A stretch of 64,000 nucleotides of DNA from Blastococcus sp. CT_GayMR16 (GCF_004570875.1 NZ_SPQK01000021.1:1-64000), one strand, 5' to 3'; counted from the stretch's first letter, positions 21,687-31,084 are shown. Program-made: numbers and translations. The notes: a model not told the origin generated them from the letters alone.

Positions 21687-22645
21687 CCGCAACCCGCTCG
21701 CGCGCCGCCGCGGCCGGTGTCGCCGCCCTGCTCGCCCTCGTCGCCTGCGGCGGCTCCGATGATGCCGGGGGAGGCGAGTCGGACGGCGGCCTGACCCCCG
21801 TCACCATCGGCACGCAGCCGATCGTCGACTCCGCCCCGCTCTACCTCGGTGTCGACCAGGGGTTCTTCGAGGAGGAGGGCATCGAGCTGACCATCGAGTC
21901 CGCGGCCGGGGGCGCGGCCGTCGTCCCGAGCGTGGTGTCCGGGGACTTCCAGTTCGGCCGTGGCAACGTCCTGTCGACGATGATCGCCGTGGAGGCGGGG
22001 CTGCCCCTGCGGTGTATCACCAACGCCAACTCCACGGCCGGTGACCCGGACTTCGGTGCCGTCGTCGTGCGCGGTGACTCGCCGATCCAGTCCGTGGCCG
22101 AGCTGCCCGGCAACACCGTCTCGGTGAACACCCTCAACAACATCGGGGACACGACGATCCGGTCGGTCGTCGAGGAGGCCGGTGGCGACCCGCAAGGGGT
22201 GGAGTTCGTCGAGATCCCGTTCCCGGACGCGCCTGCGGCGCTGGACGGCGGGCAGGTGGACGCCGCCTGGATCCTCGAACCGTTCCTCACCGAGGCCGTC
22301 GATGCGGGCGCGCGCGTGCTGTCCTACAACTTCTCGGAGTTCCACCCCGAGCTCGACATCTCCTGTGTCTTCGCCTCCGAGCAGCTGCTGCAGGAGGACC
22401 CCGAACTGGTGGAGGCCTTCACGCGGGCCATGAACCGCTCGCTGGAGTACTCGCAGGAGAACCCCGACGAGGTCCGGCGGATCACCGGCACGTACACCGA
22501 GATCGAGCCGGCGGTGCTGGAGCGCATCGTCATCCCCACCTTCCGGACCGAGTTCAGCCGGGAGGCCCTGGAGCTGCTCGGGGCGAAGGCCGTGGAGTAC
22601 GGCACGCTCGAAGAAGAGCCGGACCTCGATCGGTTCCTCCCCTGA
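21683..22645 (+). CDS. NMT1/THI5-type ABC substrate-binding lipoprotein (orphan)
   Basis: 320 aa from ATG 21683 with AAGGAG upstream. Signal peptide with lipobox LVAC-GG (Cys ~22), then a linker rich in Gly/Ser/Asp, then the SsuA/TauA/NMT1 fold: PIVDSAPLYLGVDQGFFEEEG, SVVSGDFQFGRGN, ALDGGQVDAAWILEPF. Such proteins bind sulfonates, nitrate, pyrimidines or aromatic acids. No permease or ATPase gene follows, so the rest of the transporter must be elsewhere or lost. Signal-directed to the outer face of the membrane. Confidence 0.88.
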   Translation: MTATRSRAAAAGVAALLALVACGGSDDAGGGESDGGLTPVTIGTQPIVDSAPLYLGVDQGFFEEEGIELTIESAAGGAAVVPSVVSGDFQFGRGNVLSTMIAVEAGLPLRCITNANSTAGDPDFGAVVVRGDSPIQSVAELPGNTVSVNTLNNIGDTTIRSVVEEAGGDPQGVEFVEIPFPDAPAALDGGQVDAAWILEPFLTEAVDAGARVLSYNFSEFHPELDISCVFASEQLLQEDPELVEAFTRAMNRSLEYSQENPDEVRRITGTYTEIEPAVLERIVIPTFRTEFSREALELLGAKAVEYGTLEEEPDLDRFLP

Positions 22646-22650
22646 CGACC

Positions 22651-23643
22651 ATGGCCGCGCCCGCACTGACCATGGCCTGCCAGGCCTACGACCGCATGCA
22701 GCCGCTCCGGGACGGCACGGTGCGGATCGCCGGCGTCGAGCTGAACTTCCTCGACCTGCCGGTGGAGGAGACCTTCTTCCGCATGCTGAGCTTCGCCGAG
22801 TTCGACATCGCGGAGCTCTCGCTGTCCAGCTACGTCCTGACACTCGGTCGTGACGCGCCCTTCGTGGCCGTACCCGTCTTCCCGTCCCGCGCCTTCCGGC
22901 ACAGCGGCGTCTACGTCCGCGAGGATTCCCCGCTCACCGACCTCGCGGAACTGGCCGGGACGACCGTCGGGGTGCCGGAGTACCAGATCACCGCTGCTGT
23001 CTGGATCCGCGGCATCCTGGCCGAGCACCACGGCGTCCCCGTGGCGTCGGTCCGCTACCGCACCGGCGGGCTCGACACCGCCGGCCGCGTGGAGAAGATG
23101 CGCCTGGACCTGCCCCCGGACGTCGACGTCGAGCCTGTCGGTGCGGGGGAGACGCTCTCCGACCTGCTCCTCGGCGGCGCACTCGACGCCGTCTACTCCG
23201 CCCGCAACCCCGGTCCGTTCAACCGCCCGGACCGCGGGGGGCTGCGCCGCCTGCTGCCCGACCCGGTGGCCGCCGAGCGCGAGTACCACGCCCGCACCGG
23301 CATCTTCCCGATCATGCACACGCTCGTCATCCGCCGGAACGTCTACCAGCAACACCGGTGGCTCGCCCGCGAGCTGGTCAAGGCCTGCGCCACCGCCAAG
23401 CAGCTGGCGCTCGCCGGGATCGGGGAGACAGCGGCGCTGCCGTACGCCCTGCCGTGGCTGTGGGCGGAGGTGGAGCGCACCCGACTGGCCCTCGGCGAGG
23501 ACTGGTGGCCCTACGGCCTGGAACCGAACCGGACGACGCTGTCGACCTTCCTCCGGTACTCCCACGAGCAGGGCCTGGCGACTCGGCGCTACGAGCCCGA
23601 GGAGCTGTTCGCCCCGGAGTCGCTGGCCGAAGTGGTTGTCTGA
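22651..23643 (+). CDS. 4,5-dihydroxyphthalate decarboxylase (Pht5)-like protein
   Basis: 330 aa, start ATG 22651 five bases after the lipoprotein gene; no ribosome site visible, so probably coupled. Strongly family-like blocks: TMACQAYDRMQPLRDGTVRI, FFRMLSFAEFDIAELSLSSY, VFPSRAFRHSGVYV, TVGVPEYQITAAVWIRGIL, RTGIFPIMHTLVIRRNVY, WPYGLEPNRTTL and FLRYSHEQGL. The family uses the periplasmic-binding-protein fold for decarboxylation in the cytoplasm and no signal peptide is seen here. No phthalate ring-dioxygenase or dehydrogenase genes are nearby, so the true substrate is open. Confidence 0.82.
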   Translation: MAAPALTMACQAYDRMQPLRDGTVRIAGVELNFLDLPVEETFFRMLSFAEFDIAELSLSSYVLTLGRDAPFVAVPVFPSRAFRHSGVYVREDSPLTDLAELAGTTVGVPEYQITAAVWIRGILAEHHGVPVASVRYRTGGLDTAGRVEKMRLDLPPDVDVEPVGAGETLSDLLLGGALDAVYSARNPGPFNRPDRGGLRRLLPDPVAAEREYHARTGIFPIMHTLVIRRNVYQQHRWLARELVKACATAKQLALAGIGETAALPYALPWLWAEVERTRLALGEDWWPYGLEPNRTTLSTFLRYSHEQGLATRRYEPEELFAPESLAEVVV

Positions 23644-23996
23644 GCCGGCGGGCGGCAGCGCAGGGGCCGGAACGCCGCCCGGCCCAGCTCCGGACCGCCT
23701 GCGAAGCATTCACCGCGATGGGGGTCGAGGCGTTCGCCGATCAGGCACGACGCGAGCTCCTCGCCACGGGCGAGACCGTTCGCAGACGCTCCGTGGAGGC
23801 GGCGGGAGAACTCACGGCCCAAGAGGGCCACATGGCCCGGCTCGCTGCCGAGGGGCTCACCAACCCGGAGATCGGCGCCCAGCTGTACCTCAGCTCCCGG
23901 ACGGTGGAGTCGCATCTCCGCAAGGTCTTCGCGAAGGTCGGCGTGAGCACCCGCCGGCAGTTGCGGCGGGCGCTGCACGAGGCGCGCACCGCCTGA
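23644..23996 (+). pseudogene. Truncated LuxR-family regulator (C-terminal HTH fragment)
   Basis: The frame encodes only the end of a large LAL/MalT-type regulator: the final helix of the sensor region (LRTACEAFTAMGVEAFADQA) and a complete LuxR HTH (ELTAQEGHMARLAAEGLTNPEIG ... RTVESHLRKVFAKVGVSTRRQL is split here by omission). Everything N-terminal, normally 700-900 residues with an AAA domain, is missing. ATG 23718 could still give a 92-aa stand-alone HTH protein, so residual function is possible. It abuts the decarboxylase-like gene at 23643. Confidence 0.7.
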
Positions 23997-24017
23997 CCGC
24001 GGAGCAGTGGTCTCCCG

Positions 24018-25670
24018 TCAGCCGTCCTGGATCCCCGCATCGGTCTGCGCCAGACCGGCGTGGACCTCGCGCAGTTCGCGCTTGAGGATCTTGCCGCTGG
24101 GGTTCTTCGGCAGGGCGTCGGCCAGCACGACGTACTTGGGGCGCTTGTAGGACGCGAGCCGGGCGCGGGCGTGCGCACTCACGTCGTCCGCGCTGATCGC
24201 GGCGCCCGGCTTCGGGACGACGACCGCGGTGACCGCCTCGATCCAGTGCGGGTGGCTGATGCCGAAGACGGCGACCTCGGCGACGCCGTCCAGCTCGTAG
24301 ATCGCCTCTTCGATCTCGCGGCTGGCGACGTTCTCGCCGCCGGTCTTGATCATGTCCTTCTTGCGGTCGACCACCGACAGGTAACCGTCCGCCGTGAGGA
24401 CGCCGAGGTCGCCGGAGTGGAACCAGCCACCGGCGAAGGCGGCCGCCGTCTTCTCCTCGTCCTCGTAGTAGCCCAGGGTTGCGTGCGGGCTGCGGTGGAC
24501 GATCTCGCCGACCTCGCCCGGCGGAACGGGGGTGCCCTCGTCGTCGACCACCCGCGTCTCCACGTTCAGCGCCGCCCGCCCGGCCGAGCCGGCCCGCTCC
24601 AGCTGCTCGTCCGGGCGCAGGATCGTGGCCAGCGGGGACATCTCGGTCTGGCCGTAGAAGTTCCACAGCGCGACGTCGGGAAGCCGCTGCTGCAGCTCGC
24701 GGAGGACCTCCACCGGCATCGCCGAGGCGCCGTAGTAGCCCTTGCGCAGGCTGCTCAGGTCGGTGGCGTCGAAGTCGGGGTGTCGCAGCAGCGAGATCCA
24801 CACCGTCGGGGGGCAGAACAGCTTCGTGACCTGCTCGCGCGCGATGGTGGCGAGGATCGCCGCCGGGTCGGGCGACGGCAGGATGATGCTCGTCGCGCCG
24901 AGGTAGACGTCGACGGAGAAGAAGCAGTCGAGCTGGGCGCAGTGGTACATCGGGAGCGCGTGCACCTCGACGTCGTCGGCGCTCATGCCCCCGTCGATCA
25001 CGCAGCTGACGTACTGGCTGATCAGCGAACGGCTGGAGAGCACGACGCCCTTGGGACGGGACTCGGTGCCCGACGTGTACATCAGGCGGAGGGGGTCGTC
25101 GTCGGCCACCGCGACGTCCGGCGCGCTCTCGTCGCCCGCCCGCCACCACGCGTCGACGTCCTCCCAGCCGGCCCCGGCCGCAGCTCCGGAGAGCCCGATC
25201 CACCCGCGGACGCCGCCCTGCACCTCGGCCGTGGCGAGCGCCTTCTCCGCAGTGGTCGCCAGCGCGTCCTCGCTCACCATCCCGGTGGCCCCGGAGTGCC
25301 GGAGGATGAAGGCGATCTCGTCCGGGCCCAGCATGAAGTTGATCGGCACGAGGACGACGCCCAGCTTGGCGGTGGCGAACGCGAGCACCGCGTACTGCCA
25401 CGAGTTGTGGCTGAGCAGCGCCAGTCGGTCGCCCTTCGCCAGCCCCCGGTCGGCCAAGGCATGTGCGGTGCGGTTCGCGGCGGCCTCGAACTCCGCGTAG
25501 GTGAACCGGTGATCGCCGGCGACGACGGCGAGCTTGTCCGGATACCGGGCGGCCGTCCGGCGCAGCAGGTCGCCGACGGAGTGCTGCCGGGCGGAGGCGA
25601 TCGCGGCGTCGGTCTGGGGGCTGAACATCGCGTCCATGAGCGGGGCGGCCTTACCGGGGAGGGCGGGCAT
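24018..25670 (-). CDS. AMP-forming acyl-CoA synthetase
   Basis: 550 aa from ATG 25670 (GTG 25682 would add four residues). ANL superfamily: P-loop-like LMYTSGTESRPKGVVLS, NFYGQTEMSP, GWFHSGDLGVLTADGYL, DRKKDMIKTGGENV, and C-terminal PKNPSGKILKRELRE with the catalytic Lys. Activates a carboxylic acid (fatty or aromatic) to its CoA thioester. On its strand TAGCGT lies ~10 nt before the ATG. Next to the decarboxylase cluster but divergent in direction. Confidence 0.9.
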   Translation of the reverse strand: MPALPGKAAPLMDAMFSPQTDAAIASARQHSVGDLLRRTAARYPDKLAVVAGDHRFTYAEFEAAANRTAHALADRGLAKGDRLALLSHNSWQYAVLAFATAKLGVVLVPINFMLGPDEIAFILRHSGATGMVSEDALATTAEKALATAEVQGGVRGWIGLSGAAAGAGWEDVDAWWRAGDESAPDVAVADDDPLRLMYTSGTESRPKGVVLSSRSLISQYVSCVIDGGMSADDVEVHALPMYHCAQLDCFFSVDVYLGATSIILPSPDPAAILATIAREQVTKLFCPPTVWISLLRHPDFDATDLSSLRKGYYGASAMPVEVLRELQQRLPDVALWNFYGQTEMSPLATILRPDEQLERAGSAGRAALNVETRVVDDEGTPVPPGEVGEIVHRSPHATLGYYEDEEKTAAAFAGGWFHSGDLGVLTADGYLSVVDRKKDMIKTGGENVASREIEEAIYELDGVAEVAVFGISHPHWIEAVTAVVVPKPGAAISADDVSAHARARLASYKRPKYVVLADALPKNPSGKILKRELREVHAGLAQTDAGIQDG

Positions 25671-25774
25671 GTCGCAGGTCACGCTATCGGGCGGGCCGGT
25701 GGCGGGCGTCACCTCGGCGGTCCCGGCTCGTTGATCAGTGCCGATGGTCGCCGCTTCCTCGAAGGGGAATGCCC

Positions 25775-27187
25775 ATGTTCTCGGTTCGCCGCCTGCTGCT
25801 CCTGCCCCTCGTCCCGGTGCTGGTCGCGTCGTGGCTGACCACCCCTGCCGGCGCGACGGGGGGCGGGCCGTGCTCCGGCATGGAGGCGATCCAGGTGCCC
25901 GGGGCGGAGCTCCAGCGCGCGGAGTGCCAGACCGACCTGTCGGCCACCGCACTGGCCGCGAAGGGCCGCAGCGACATCAGCGACTGGGCCGGTCTGCACT
26001 CCAAGCAGACCGTGAATCCGCCGGCAGGTGCCGGGATCCAGATCGACGGCTACTTCCCGGACGACTCGACGACGAACACGACCTACGGCTGGAACCACGA
26101 CTCCCAGTTCGTGATCCGGCTGCCCGAGAACTGGAACGGCCAGCTGGTGATCACCGGTGCGCCGGGCGTGCGCAAGCAGTACGCCCCCGACTACATCCTC
26201 AGCGACTGGATGCTGTCCCAGGGCTACGCCTACGCCTCGACCGACAAGGGCAACAGCGGCACCTCCTTCTACGAGAACGGCTCGCGCTCGGCGCCGGGCC
26301 AGGCGGTGCGCGAGTGGCACGACCGGGTCTCCGAGCTCACCGTCGCCGCCAAGGAGGTCGTCGCCCAGCGGTACGGCTCCGCCCCGGCCCGCACGTGGAT
26401 GACCGGCATCTCCAACGGCGGCTACCTCACCCGGTGGCAGCTGGAGAACCGGCCCGAGCTCTACGACGGCGGCGTGGACTGGGAGGGCACGCTGATGACC
26501 GCCGACGGGCCCAACCTCTTCACCTACCTGCCGACGGCGCTGCGCGAGTACCCCCAGGCCGCGGTGGATCCCGCCGCCCGCCAGCGCATGTACGACGTCG
26601 GGTTCGAGCCCGGCTCCGAGGTGCTGTGGCCCGACCACTACGCCGTCTACTGGGACCTCACCCAGCGCAGCTACCGCGAGGCCTTCGACCCCGAGTACGA
26701 CGGCGCGACCAAGGCGGGGACACCGTTCTGCCGCACCGGTACCGCCCCCGGGACGCCGACGGCCTGCGACGCCGAGTACGACTACGCCTCGCGTCCGCAG
26801 GCAGTGAAGGACGCCGTCGCGTCGGTGTCCCTGACCGGCGACATCGGCAAGCCGATGCTCACCCTGCACGGGGACCTCGACGCCCTGCTGCCGATCCGCG
26901 CGGACTCCGACGTCTACACGGCGATGATCGCCGACGCCGGCCGGAGCGATCTGCACCGCTACTACACGATCGAGGACGGGAACCACGTCGACGACCGTGC
27001 CGACCTCTATCCGGCCGAGATCCGGCCGATCCTGCCCTGCTACCGCGAGGCGTTCCAGCGCCTCACCGAGTGGGTCACGGCCGGCGAGGCCCCGCCGGTC
27101 AGCCAGGTCGTGCACCGTCCGCCGTCCGGCGACCTGGCCAACACCTGTCAGCAGCTCGCGGGCCACGGGTCGGCGTACGGCGGCTGA
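25775..27187 (+). CDS. Secreted tannase/feruloyl-esterase-like alpha/beta hydrolase
   Basis: 470 aa from ATG 25775 (AAGGGG 8 nt upstream; ATG 25769 is an alternative). Signal peptide ~1-27 ending TPAGA. Mature part has GISNGGYLTRWQLENRPELY (nucleophile Ser), HGDLDALLPI (Asp) and EDGNHVDD (His), plus several Cys that may form disulfides. Resembles large secreted esterases of the tannase or 3-hydroxybutyrate-oligomer hydrolase type; substrate uncertain. Exported. Confidence 0.72.
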   Translation: MFSVRRLLLLPLVPVLVASWLTTPAGATGGGPCSGMEAIQVPGAELQRAECQTDLSATALAAKGRSDISDWAGLHSKQTVNPPAGAGIQIDGYFPDDSTTNTTYGWNHDSQFVIRLPENWNGQLVITGAPGVRKQYAPDYILSDWMLSQGYAYASTDKGNSGTSFYENGSRSAPGQAVREWHDRVSELTVAAKEVVAQRYGSAPARTWMTGISNGGYLTRWQLENRPELYDGGVDWEGTLMTADGPNLFTYLPTALREYPQAAVDPAARQRMYDVGFEPGSEVLWPDHYAVYWDLTQRSYREAFDPEYDGATKAGTPFCRTGTAPGTPTACDAEYDYASRPQAVKDAVASVSLTGDIGKPMLTLHGDLDALLPIRADSDVYTAMIADAGRSDLHRYYTIEDGNHVDDRADLYPAEIRPILPCYREAFQRLTEWVTAGEAPPVSQVVHRPPSGDLANTCQQLAGHGSAYGG

Positions 27188-27231
27188 CCGCTGCGCGATC
27201 CCGGGTGGCCGGAGCCTTGGGCCGGTCGGCG

Positions 27232-28005
27232 TCAGTCGGGGTGGGGAGCCCGGCGGATCGGTGCGACGGTCGGGACCGGGTCGTTGGTGAGGAAGTCCAG
27301 CACCAGCGCGTTCACCAGGTGCGGCTTCTCCTGCGTCAGGAAGTGCGACGTCCCGGGGACGACGGCCAATTCGGCGTCCGGCAGCGCCTCGAACATCTCG
27401 ACCGCATGCGAGAGGGTCATCAGGTCGTCGTCGGCGAACATGACCAGCGAGCGGGCACGGACCCGGGACAGCTCGGCGACGTCCATCCGCGGCTCGGCCT
27501 TCATCATCTCGCCGATCTTCGCCACCACCACGGGGAAGTGCTCCACGCCGTCCGGTGACACCTCGCCGTAGGCCTCGCCCAGGAACGCCACCACCTGGTC
27601 GACGTCGAACTCCATGTCCGGCGCCGCCTCGCCGGACTTGTCGAACCCGCCGCTGATCATCACCAGCCGGTGGACCAGATCGGGACGCTGCATGGCCACC
27701 AGCATCGCCACGAAGGCGCCGTCGCTGTGCGCGACCAGGTCCGCCGGGCCGCCGATCACCTTGTCCAGGAAGGCGATCGTGTCGTCGGCCATGAGCTGGT
27801 AGGTGATCGGTCCCTCGACGTCGGGCGTGTGGCCGTGCCCGCGCCGTTCGGGCGTGTAGACGCGGAAGCGTTGGGCCAGCGGGGCCAGGTTCGGTGCGAA
27901 GAAGCGCGCGTCCACCAGGCCGCCGTGCATCAGGACCAGCGGTTCGCCGTCGCCGACCTCGTCGTACCAGGTGCGCACCCCGCCGGCCTCCACGTACTGC
28001 GCCAT
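27232..28005 (-). CDS. Alpha/beta-hydrolase with AHSDG nucleophile elbow
   Basis: 257 aa from ATG 28005; GGGAGG 8 nt upstream. Seen: VLMHGGLVDARFF (oxyanion hole), ERRGHGHTPD, DLVAHSDGAFVA with the nucleophile Ser in A-H-S-D-G instead of G-x-S-x-G, ADDDLMTL (acid) and PGTSHFLTQEKP (His). Epoxide-hydrolase/haloperoxidase-like group; substrate unknown. Divergent from the SRPBCC gene. Confidence 0.82.
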   Translation of the reverse strand: MAQYVEAGGVRTWYDEVGDGEPLVLMHGGLVDARFFAPNLAPLAQRFRVYTPERRGHGHTPDVEGPITYQLMADDTIAFLDKVIGGPADLVAHSDGAFVAMLVAMQRPDLVHRLVMISGGFDKSGEAAPDMEFDVDQVVAFLGEAYGEVSPDGVEHFPVVVAKIGEMMKAEPRMDVAELSRVRARSLVMFADDDLMTLSHAVEMFEALPDAELAVVPGTSHFLTQEKPHLVNALVLDFLTNDPVPTVAPIRRAPHPD

Positions 28006-28107
28006 CGCTGATGCCTCCCGGTCCGTCGACGGGCTGTTCCGGCGCATTCGACCACTGCCACGGGCGGGAAAGGCCATCCCCGCGCACCACGGTGGGAAGG
28101 TCTCGGC

Positions 28108-28560
28108 ATGAGCCGGCCGGTCGGCCCGTTCGTCCTGTTCCTGAGGCACGTGGTGGCGGCGCCCCGGGAACGGGTCTTCGACGCGATGATCCGGCCCGAC
28201 GACCTGGCCAGGTGGTGGGGGCCGCGCCTGTTCACGACCCCGGAGATCGAGCTCGATCTCCGGGTGGGCGGCCGCTACCGGTTCACGATGCAGCCACCCG
28301 ACGGCGACCGGTTCCACGTGTCGGGGGAGTTCCTCGAGGTCACCCCGCCGTCCGCACTCGCCTACACCTTCCGCTGGGACGAGCCGACGCCCGACGATCG
28401 GGAGACGGTCGTGACGCTGACCCTGGCCGACGCCGGCGGCGCCACGGAGCTGTCGCTGCGGCAGGGGGATTTCGCGACCGACGAGCGGCTCGCCCTGCAT
28501 CGCAGCGGCTGGAACGACAGCCTCGACAAGCTGTCCGCCCTCCTCGCCGCGGGCCGCTGA
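28108..28560 (+). CDS. SRPBCC (AHSA1-type) domain protein
   Basis: 150 aa. START-like fold: VAAPRERVFDAMIRPDDLARWW at the N-terminus, DLRVGGRYRF, GEFLEVTPPSALAYTFRW and WNDSLDKLSALLA at the end. The AHSA1/CalC group binds small hydrophobic ligands or acts in stress response; no specific role can be given. Cytoplasmic, single domain. Codon use native. Confidence 0.85.
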   Translation: MSRPVGPFVLFLRHVVAAPRERVFDAMIRPDDLARWWGPRLFTTPEIELDLRVGGRYRFTMQPPDGDRFHVSGEFLEVTPPSALAYTFRWDEPTPDDRETVVTLTLADAGGATELSLRQGDFATDERLALHRSGWNDSLDKLSALLAAGR

Positions 28561-28680
28561 ACGCCTGGGCCACGACGCGCCGCCCGCGCGCAGGTCGCAC
28601 TCGTCAGGGCCTTGATCGGGCCCCCCGGTACGGGCAGGCTGTGATGCAGGACACAGCCGGGCAACGCCTTGGAGACTGCC

Positions 28681-28881
28681 GTGGAAGCCCATGTCGGAGA
28701 CACGATCGTCGTCCACTCGACCCACCAGGGAGAGCCGGAACGCACCGGTGAGGTGATCGAGTGCCATGAGCCCGGCGGTGGTCCGCCGTACCGCGTGCGG
28801 TGGGCGCCCGACGGGCACACCGCGCTGTTCTACCCGGCCGGAACCCCGGCCGTCGTCCGACCCGGCCCCTCACGAAGCTGA
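28681..28881 (+). CDS. DUF1918 small protein
   Basis: 66 aa from GTG 28681 with TTGGAG 6 nt upstream. EAHVGDTIVVHS, GEPERTGEVIECHEPGGGPP and YRVRWAPDGHTALFYPAG match DUF1918, a short beta-barrel-like family (SH3-like) of Actinobacteria with no established role. Separated from EF-G2 by 12 bp and likely cotranscribed. Confidence 0.85.
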   Translation: MEAHVGDTIVVHSTHQGEPERTGEVIECHEPGGGPPYRVRWAPDGHTALFYPAGTPAVVRPGPSRS

Positions 28882-28893
28882 GGGGCCGAACTC

Positions 28894-30972
28894 ATGGCGA
28901 AGGACACCGCGACGGCGCCGGCACCGCGTCCCGCCGGCAAAGTGCGCAACGTGGCCCTCGTGGGCCACGCCGGGTCGGGGAAGACCACCCTGGCCGAGGC
29001 CCTGCTCGTCGCCACCGGTGCGCTGCCCCGGGCCGGCCGGGTGGAGGACGGCACCACCTGTCTCGACACCGAGGACGTCGAGGTCCGCCAGCAGCGCTCG
29101 GTGTCGCTCGGCGTGGCCACGGTCGAGCACGACGGCCACCGCATCACCCTGCTGGACACCCCCGGGTCGCCTGACTTCGTCGGTGAGCTGCGGGCGGGCC
29201 TGCGCGCCGCGGACGCCGCCCTCTTCGTCGTCTCCGCCGTCAACGGCGTGGACGCCACCACCGTCCAGCTCTGGGAGGAGTGCGCCGCGGTGGGCATGCC
29301 GCGCGCCGTCGTCATCACCCAGCTCGACCGCGCCCGCGCGGACGTCGACGACGCCGTCCGGATGTGCCAGCGGATGCTGGGGGAGGGGGTCTTCCCGCTG
29401 CACCTGCTCGAGCGGGGTCCGGACGGCGCGGTGCGGTCCCTGGTGTCGCTGCTCGAGCCGCATCCCGAGGCGAACACGGCCGCCGTCGACGCCGACCGGC
29501 TCCGCGGCGAGCTGATCGAGGGGATCATCGGCGAGAGCGAGGACGAGACGCTGATGGACCGCTACCTCGCCGGAGAGGAACTGGTCGTCGCCGATCTGGT
29601 CAGCGACCTGGAGACCGCGGTCGCCCGTGGGCACTTCCACCCGGTCCTGTGCGTCGCCCCGCTGAGCGGCGTCGGCGTACCAGAGCTGCTCGACCTGCTC
29701 GTCTCGGCCTTCCCGTGCCCGATGGAGCACGGCTGCCCGACGGTCTACCGCCCGAACGGCTCCGCGGCCCCCCCGCTGACCTGCGACCCCGACGGGCCGC
29801 TCGTCGCCGAGGTCGTGAAGACCACCACCGATCCCTATCTCGGCCGGGTGTCGCTGGTCCGGGTCTTCTCCGGCACGCTGCGACCCGACACCCCCGTACA
29901 CGTCTCCGGCCACGGCCTGGCCGACCGGGGGCACCCCGACCACGACGTCGACGAACGCGTCAGCGCGATCTCCTCGCCCCTCGGCGCCACCCTGCGCCCG
30001 GTGGCGGCCTGCCCGGCGGGGGACATCTGCGCGCTGGCGCGGCTGGTCAGCGCGGAGACCGGCGACACCCTGTCCTCCCCGGAGGACCCGCGGGTCGTCC
30101 TGCCCTGGGAGCTCCCCGTCCCGCAACTGCCGGTCGCCGTCGAGGCGGCATCCCGCGCCGACGAGGACCGGCTGGCCACGGCACTGGCCCGGCTCGTCGC
30201 CGAGGACCCGACCGTCCGGCTGGAGCGCCGTCCGGACACCGGGCAGCTGCTGCTGTGGTGCGTGGGGGAGGCGCACGCCGAGGTCCTGCTCGAACGGCTG
30301 CGCACCCGGCACGGCGTCGCGGTGAACACCGTGCCCGTCCGCGTCCCGATGGTGGAGACGCTTGCGGGGTCGGCGCGGGTCACCGGGCGGCACGTCAAGC
30401 AGTCCGGTGGCCACGGGCAGTACGCCGTCGTCGTGGTGGAGGCCGAACCCGGGGCGCCCGGATCGGGCGTCGTCTTCGAGCAGAAGATCGTCGGCGGCAC
30501 GGTGCCCAGCCAGTTCCACGGCAGCGTGGAGAAGGGCATCCGGACGCAGGCCGAGCGCGGCATCAGCGGCGACCGGCCGCTCGTCGACGTCCGCCTGACG
30601 CTGGTCGACGGCAAGTCCCACTCGGTCGACTCCTCCGACGCCGCGTTCCAGGCGGCCGGTGCGCTGGCGCTGCGGGAGCTGGCCGCGGCCGCCGGCACCC
30701 GGGTGCTCGAGCCCTGGTGCGAGGTGCAGGTCGTCGTCCCCGCGGAGTTCGTCGGGGCGGTGATGAGCGACCTGTCCGGACGACGGGCCCGCGTCACCGG
30801 CAGCGAGGCCGATCCGTCCCGCGACCGGACGACGGTGCGCGCCGAGGTGCCCGAGATCGAGCTGCTCACCTACCCGGGGGTGCTGCGCTCGGTCACCCAC
30901 GGCACCGGGAGCTTCTCCCGGAGCCCGCTCGGCTACGAGGCCGCCCCCGCCTCGGTGGCGGTCCCCGCCTAG
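28894..30972 (+). CDS. fusA2: Elongation factor G-like protein EF-G2
   Basis: 692 aa. GTPase motifs: G1 GHAGSGKTTLAEAL, G3 LLDTPGSPDF, G4 TQLDRARAD (TQLD instead of NKxD). Domains II-V present, with GGHGQYAVVVVEAEP and the C-terminal LTYPGVLRSVTHGTGSF. Actinobacterial EF-G2 paralogues bind GTP but, from literature on mycobacteria, are not the main translocase. It lacks several residues of switch I typical of EF-G1, so a specialised or stress role is likely. Confidence 0.9.
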   Translation: MAKDTATAPAPRPAGKVRNVALVGHAGSGKTTLAEALLVATGALPRAGRVEDGTTCLDTEDVEVRQQRSVSLGVATVEHDGHRITLLDTPGSPDFVGELRAGLRAADAALFVVSAVNGVDATTVQLWEECAAVGMPRAVVITQLDRARADVDDAVRMCQRMLGEGVFPLHLLERGPDGAVRSLVSLLEPHPEANTAAVDADRLRGELIEGIIGESEDETLMDRYLAGEELVVADLVSDLETAVARGHFHPVLCVAPLSGVGVPELLDLLVSAFPCPMEHGCPTVYRPNGSAAPPLTCDPDGPLVAEVVKTTTDPYLGRVSLVRVFSGTLRPDTPVHVSGHGLADRGHPDHDVDERVSAISSPLGATLRPVAACPAGDICALARLVSAETGDTLSSPEDPRVVLPWELPVPQLPVAVEAASRADEDRLATALARLVAEDPTVRLERRPDTGQLLLWCVGEAHAEVLLERLRTRHGVAVNTVPVRVPMVETLAGSARVTGRHVKQSGGHGQYAVVVVEAEPGAPGSGVVFEQKIVGGTVPSQFHGSVEKGIRTQAERGISGDRPLVDVRLTLVDGKSHSVDSSDAAFQAAGALALRELAAAAGTRVLEPWCEVQVVVPAEFVGAVMSDLSGRRARVTGSEADPSRDRTTVRAEVPEIELLTYPGVLRSVTHGTGSFSRSPLGYEAAPASVAVPA

Positions 30973-30976
30973 GGTC

Positions 30977-31035
30977 GGCCCGTCCAGAGGCTCGCCGCAG
31001 GCCTGCGAGTGGTGAGGAGGACGCCGTCCTTCTAC
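30977..31035 (-). repeat. Dispersed hairpin repeat, copy D (degenerate)
   Basis: Read on the minus strand: GTAGAAGGAC ... CACCACTCGCAGGCCTGCGG ... GGACGGGCC. It aligns with the other copies (36734-36791, 59738-59797, 63069-63124) and begins 4 bp after the EF-G2 stop. Most diverged of the four. Confidence 0.55.
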
Positions 31036-31084
31036 TAGCCTCGGGCACGGTGTGCAGCGGGCTGTCGGGCGGGGTGGAGGCGTG

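Noticed and set aside
23358-23643. Upstream extension of the LuxR fragment frame
   Set aside because: This part lies over the Pht5-like gene and reads as Ala/Arg/Gly-rich shadow; family resemblance begins only after ~23650.
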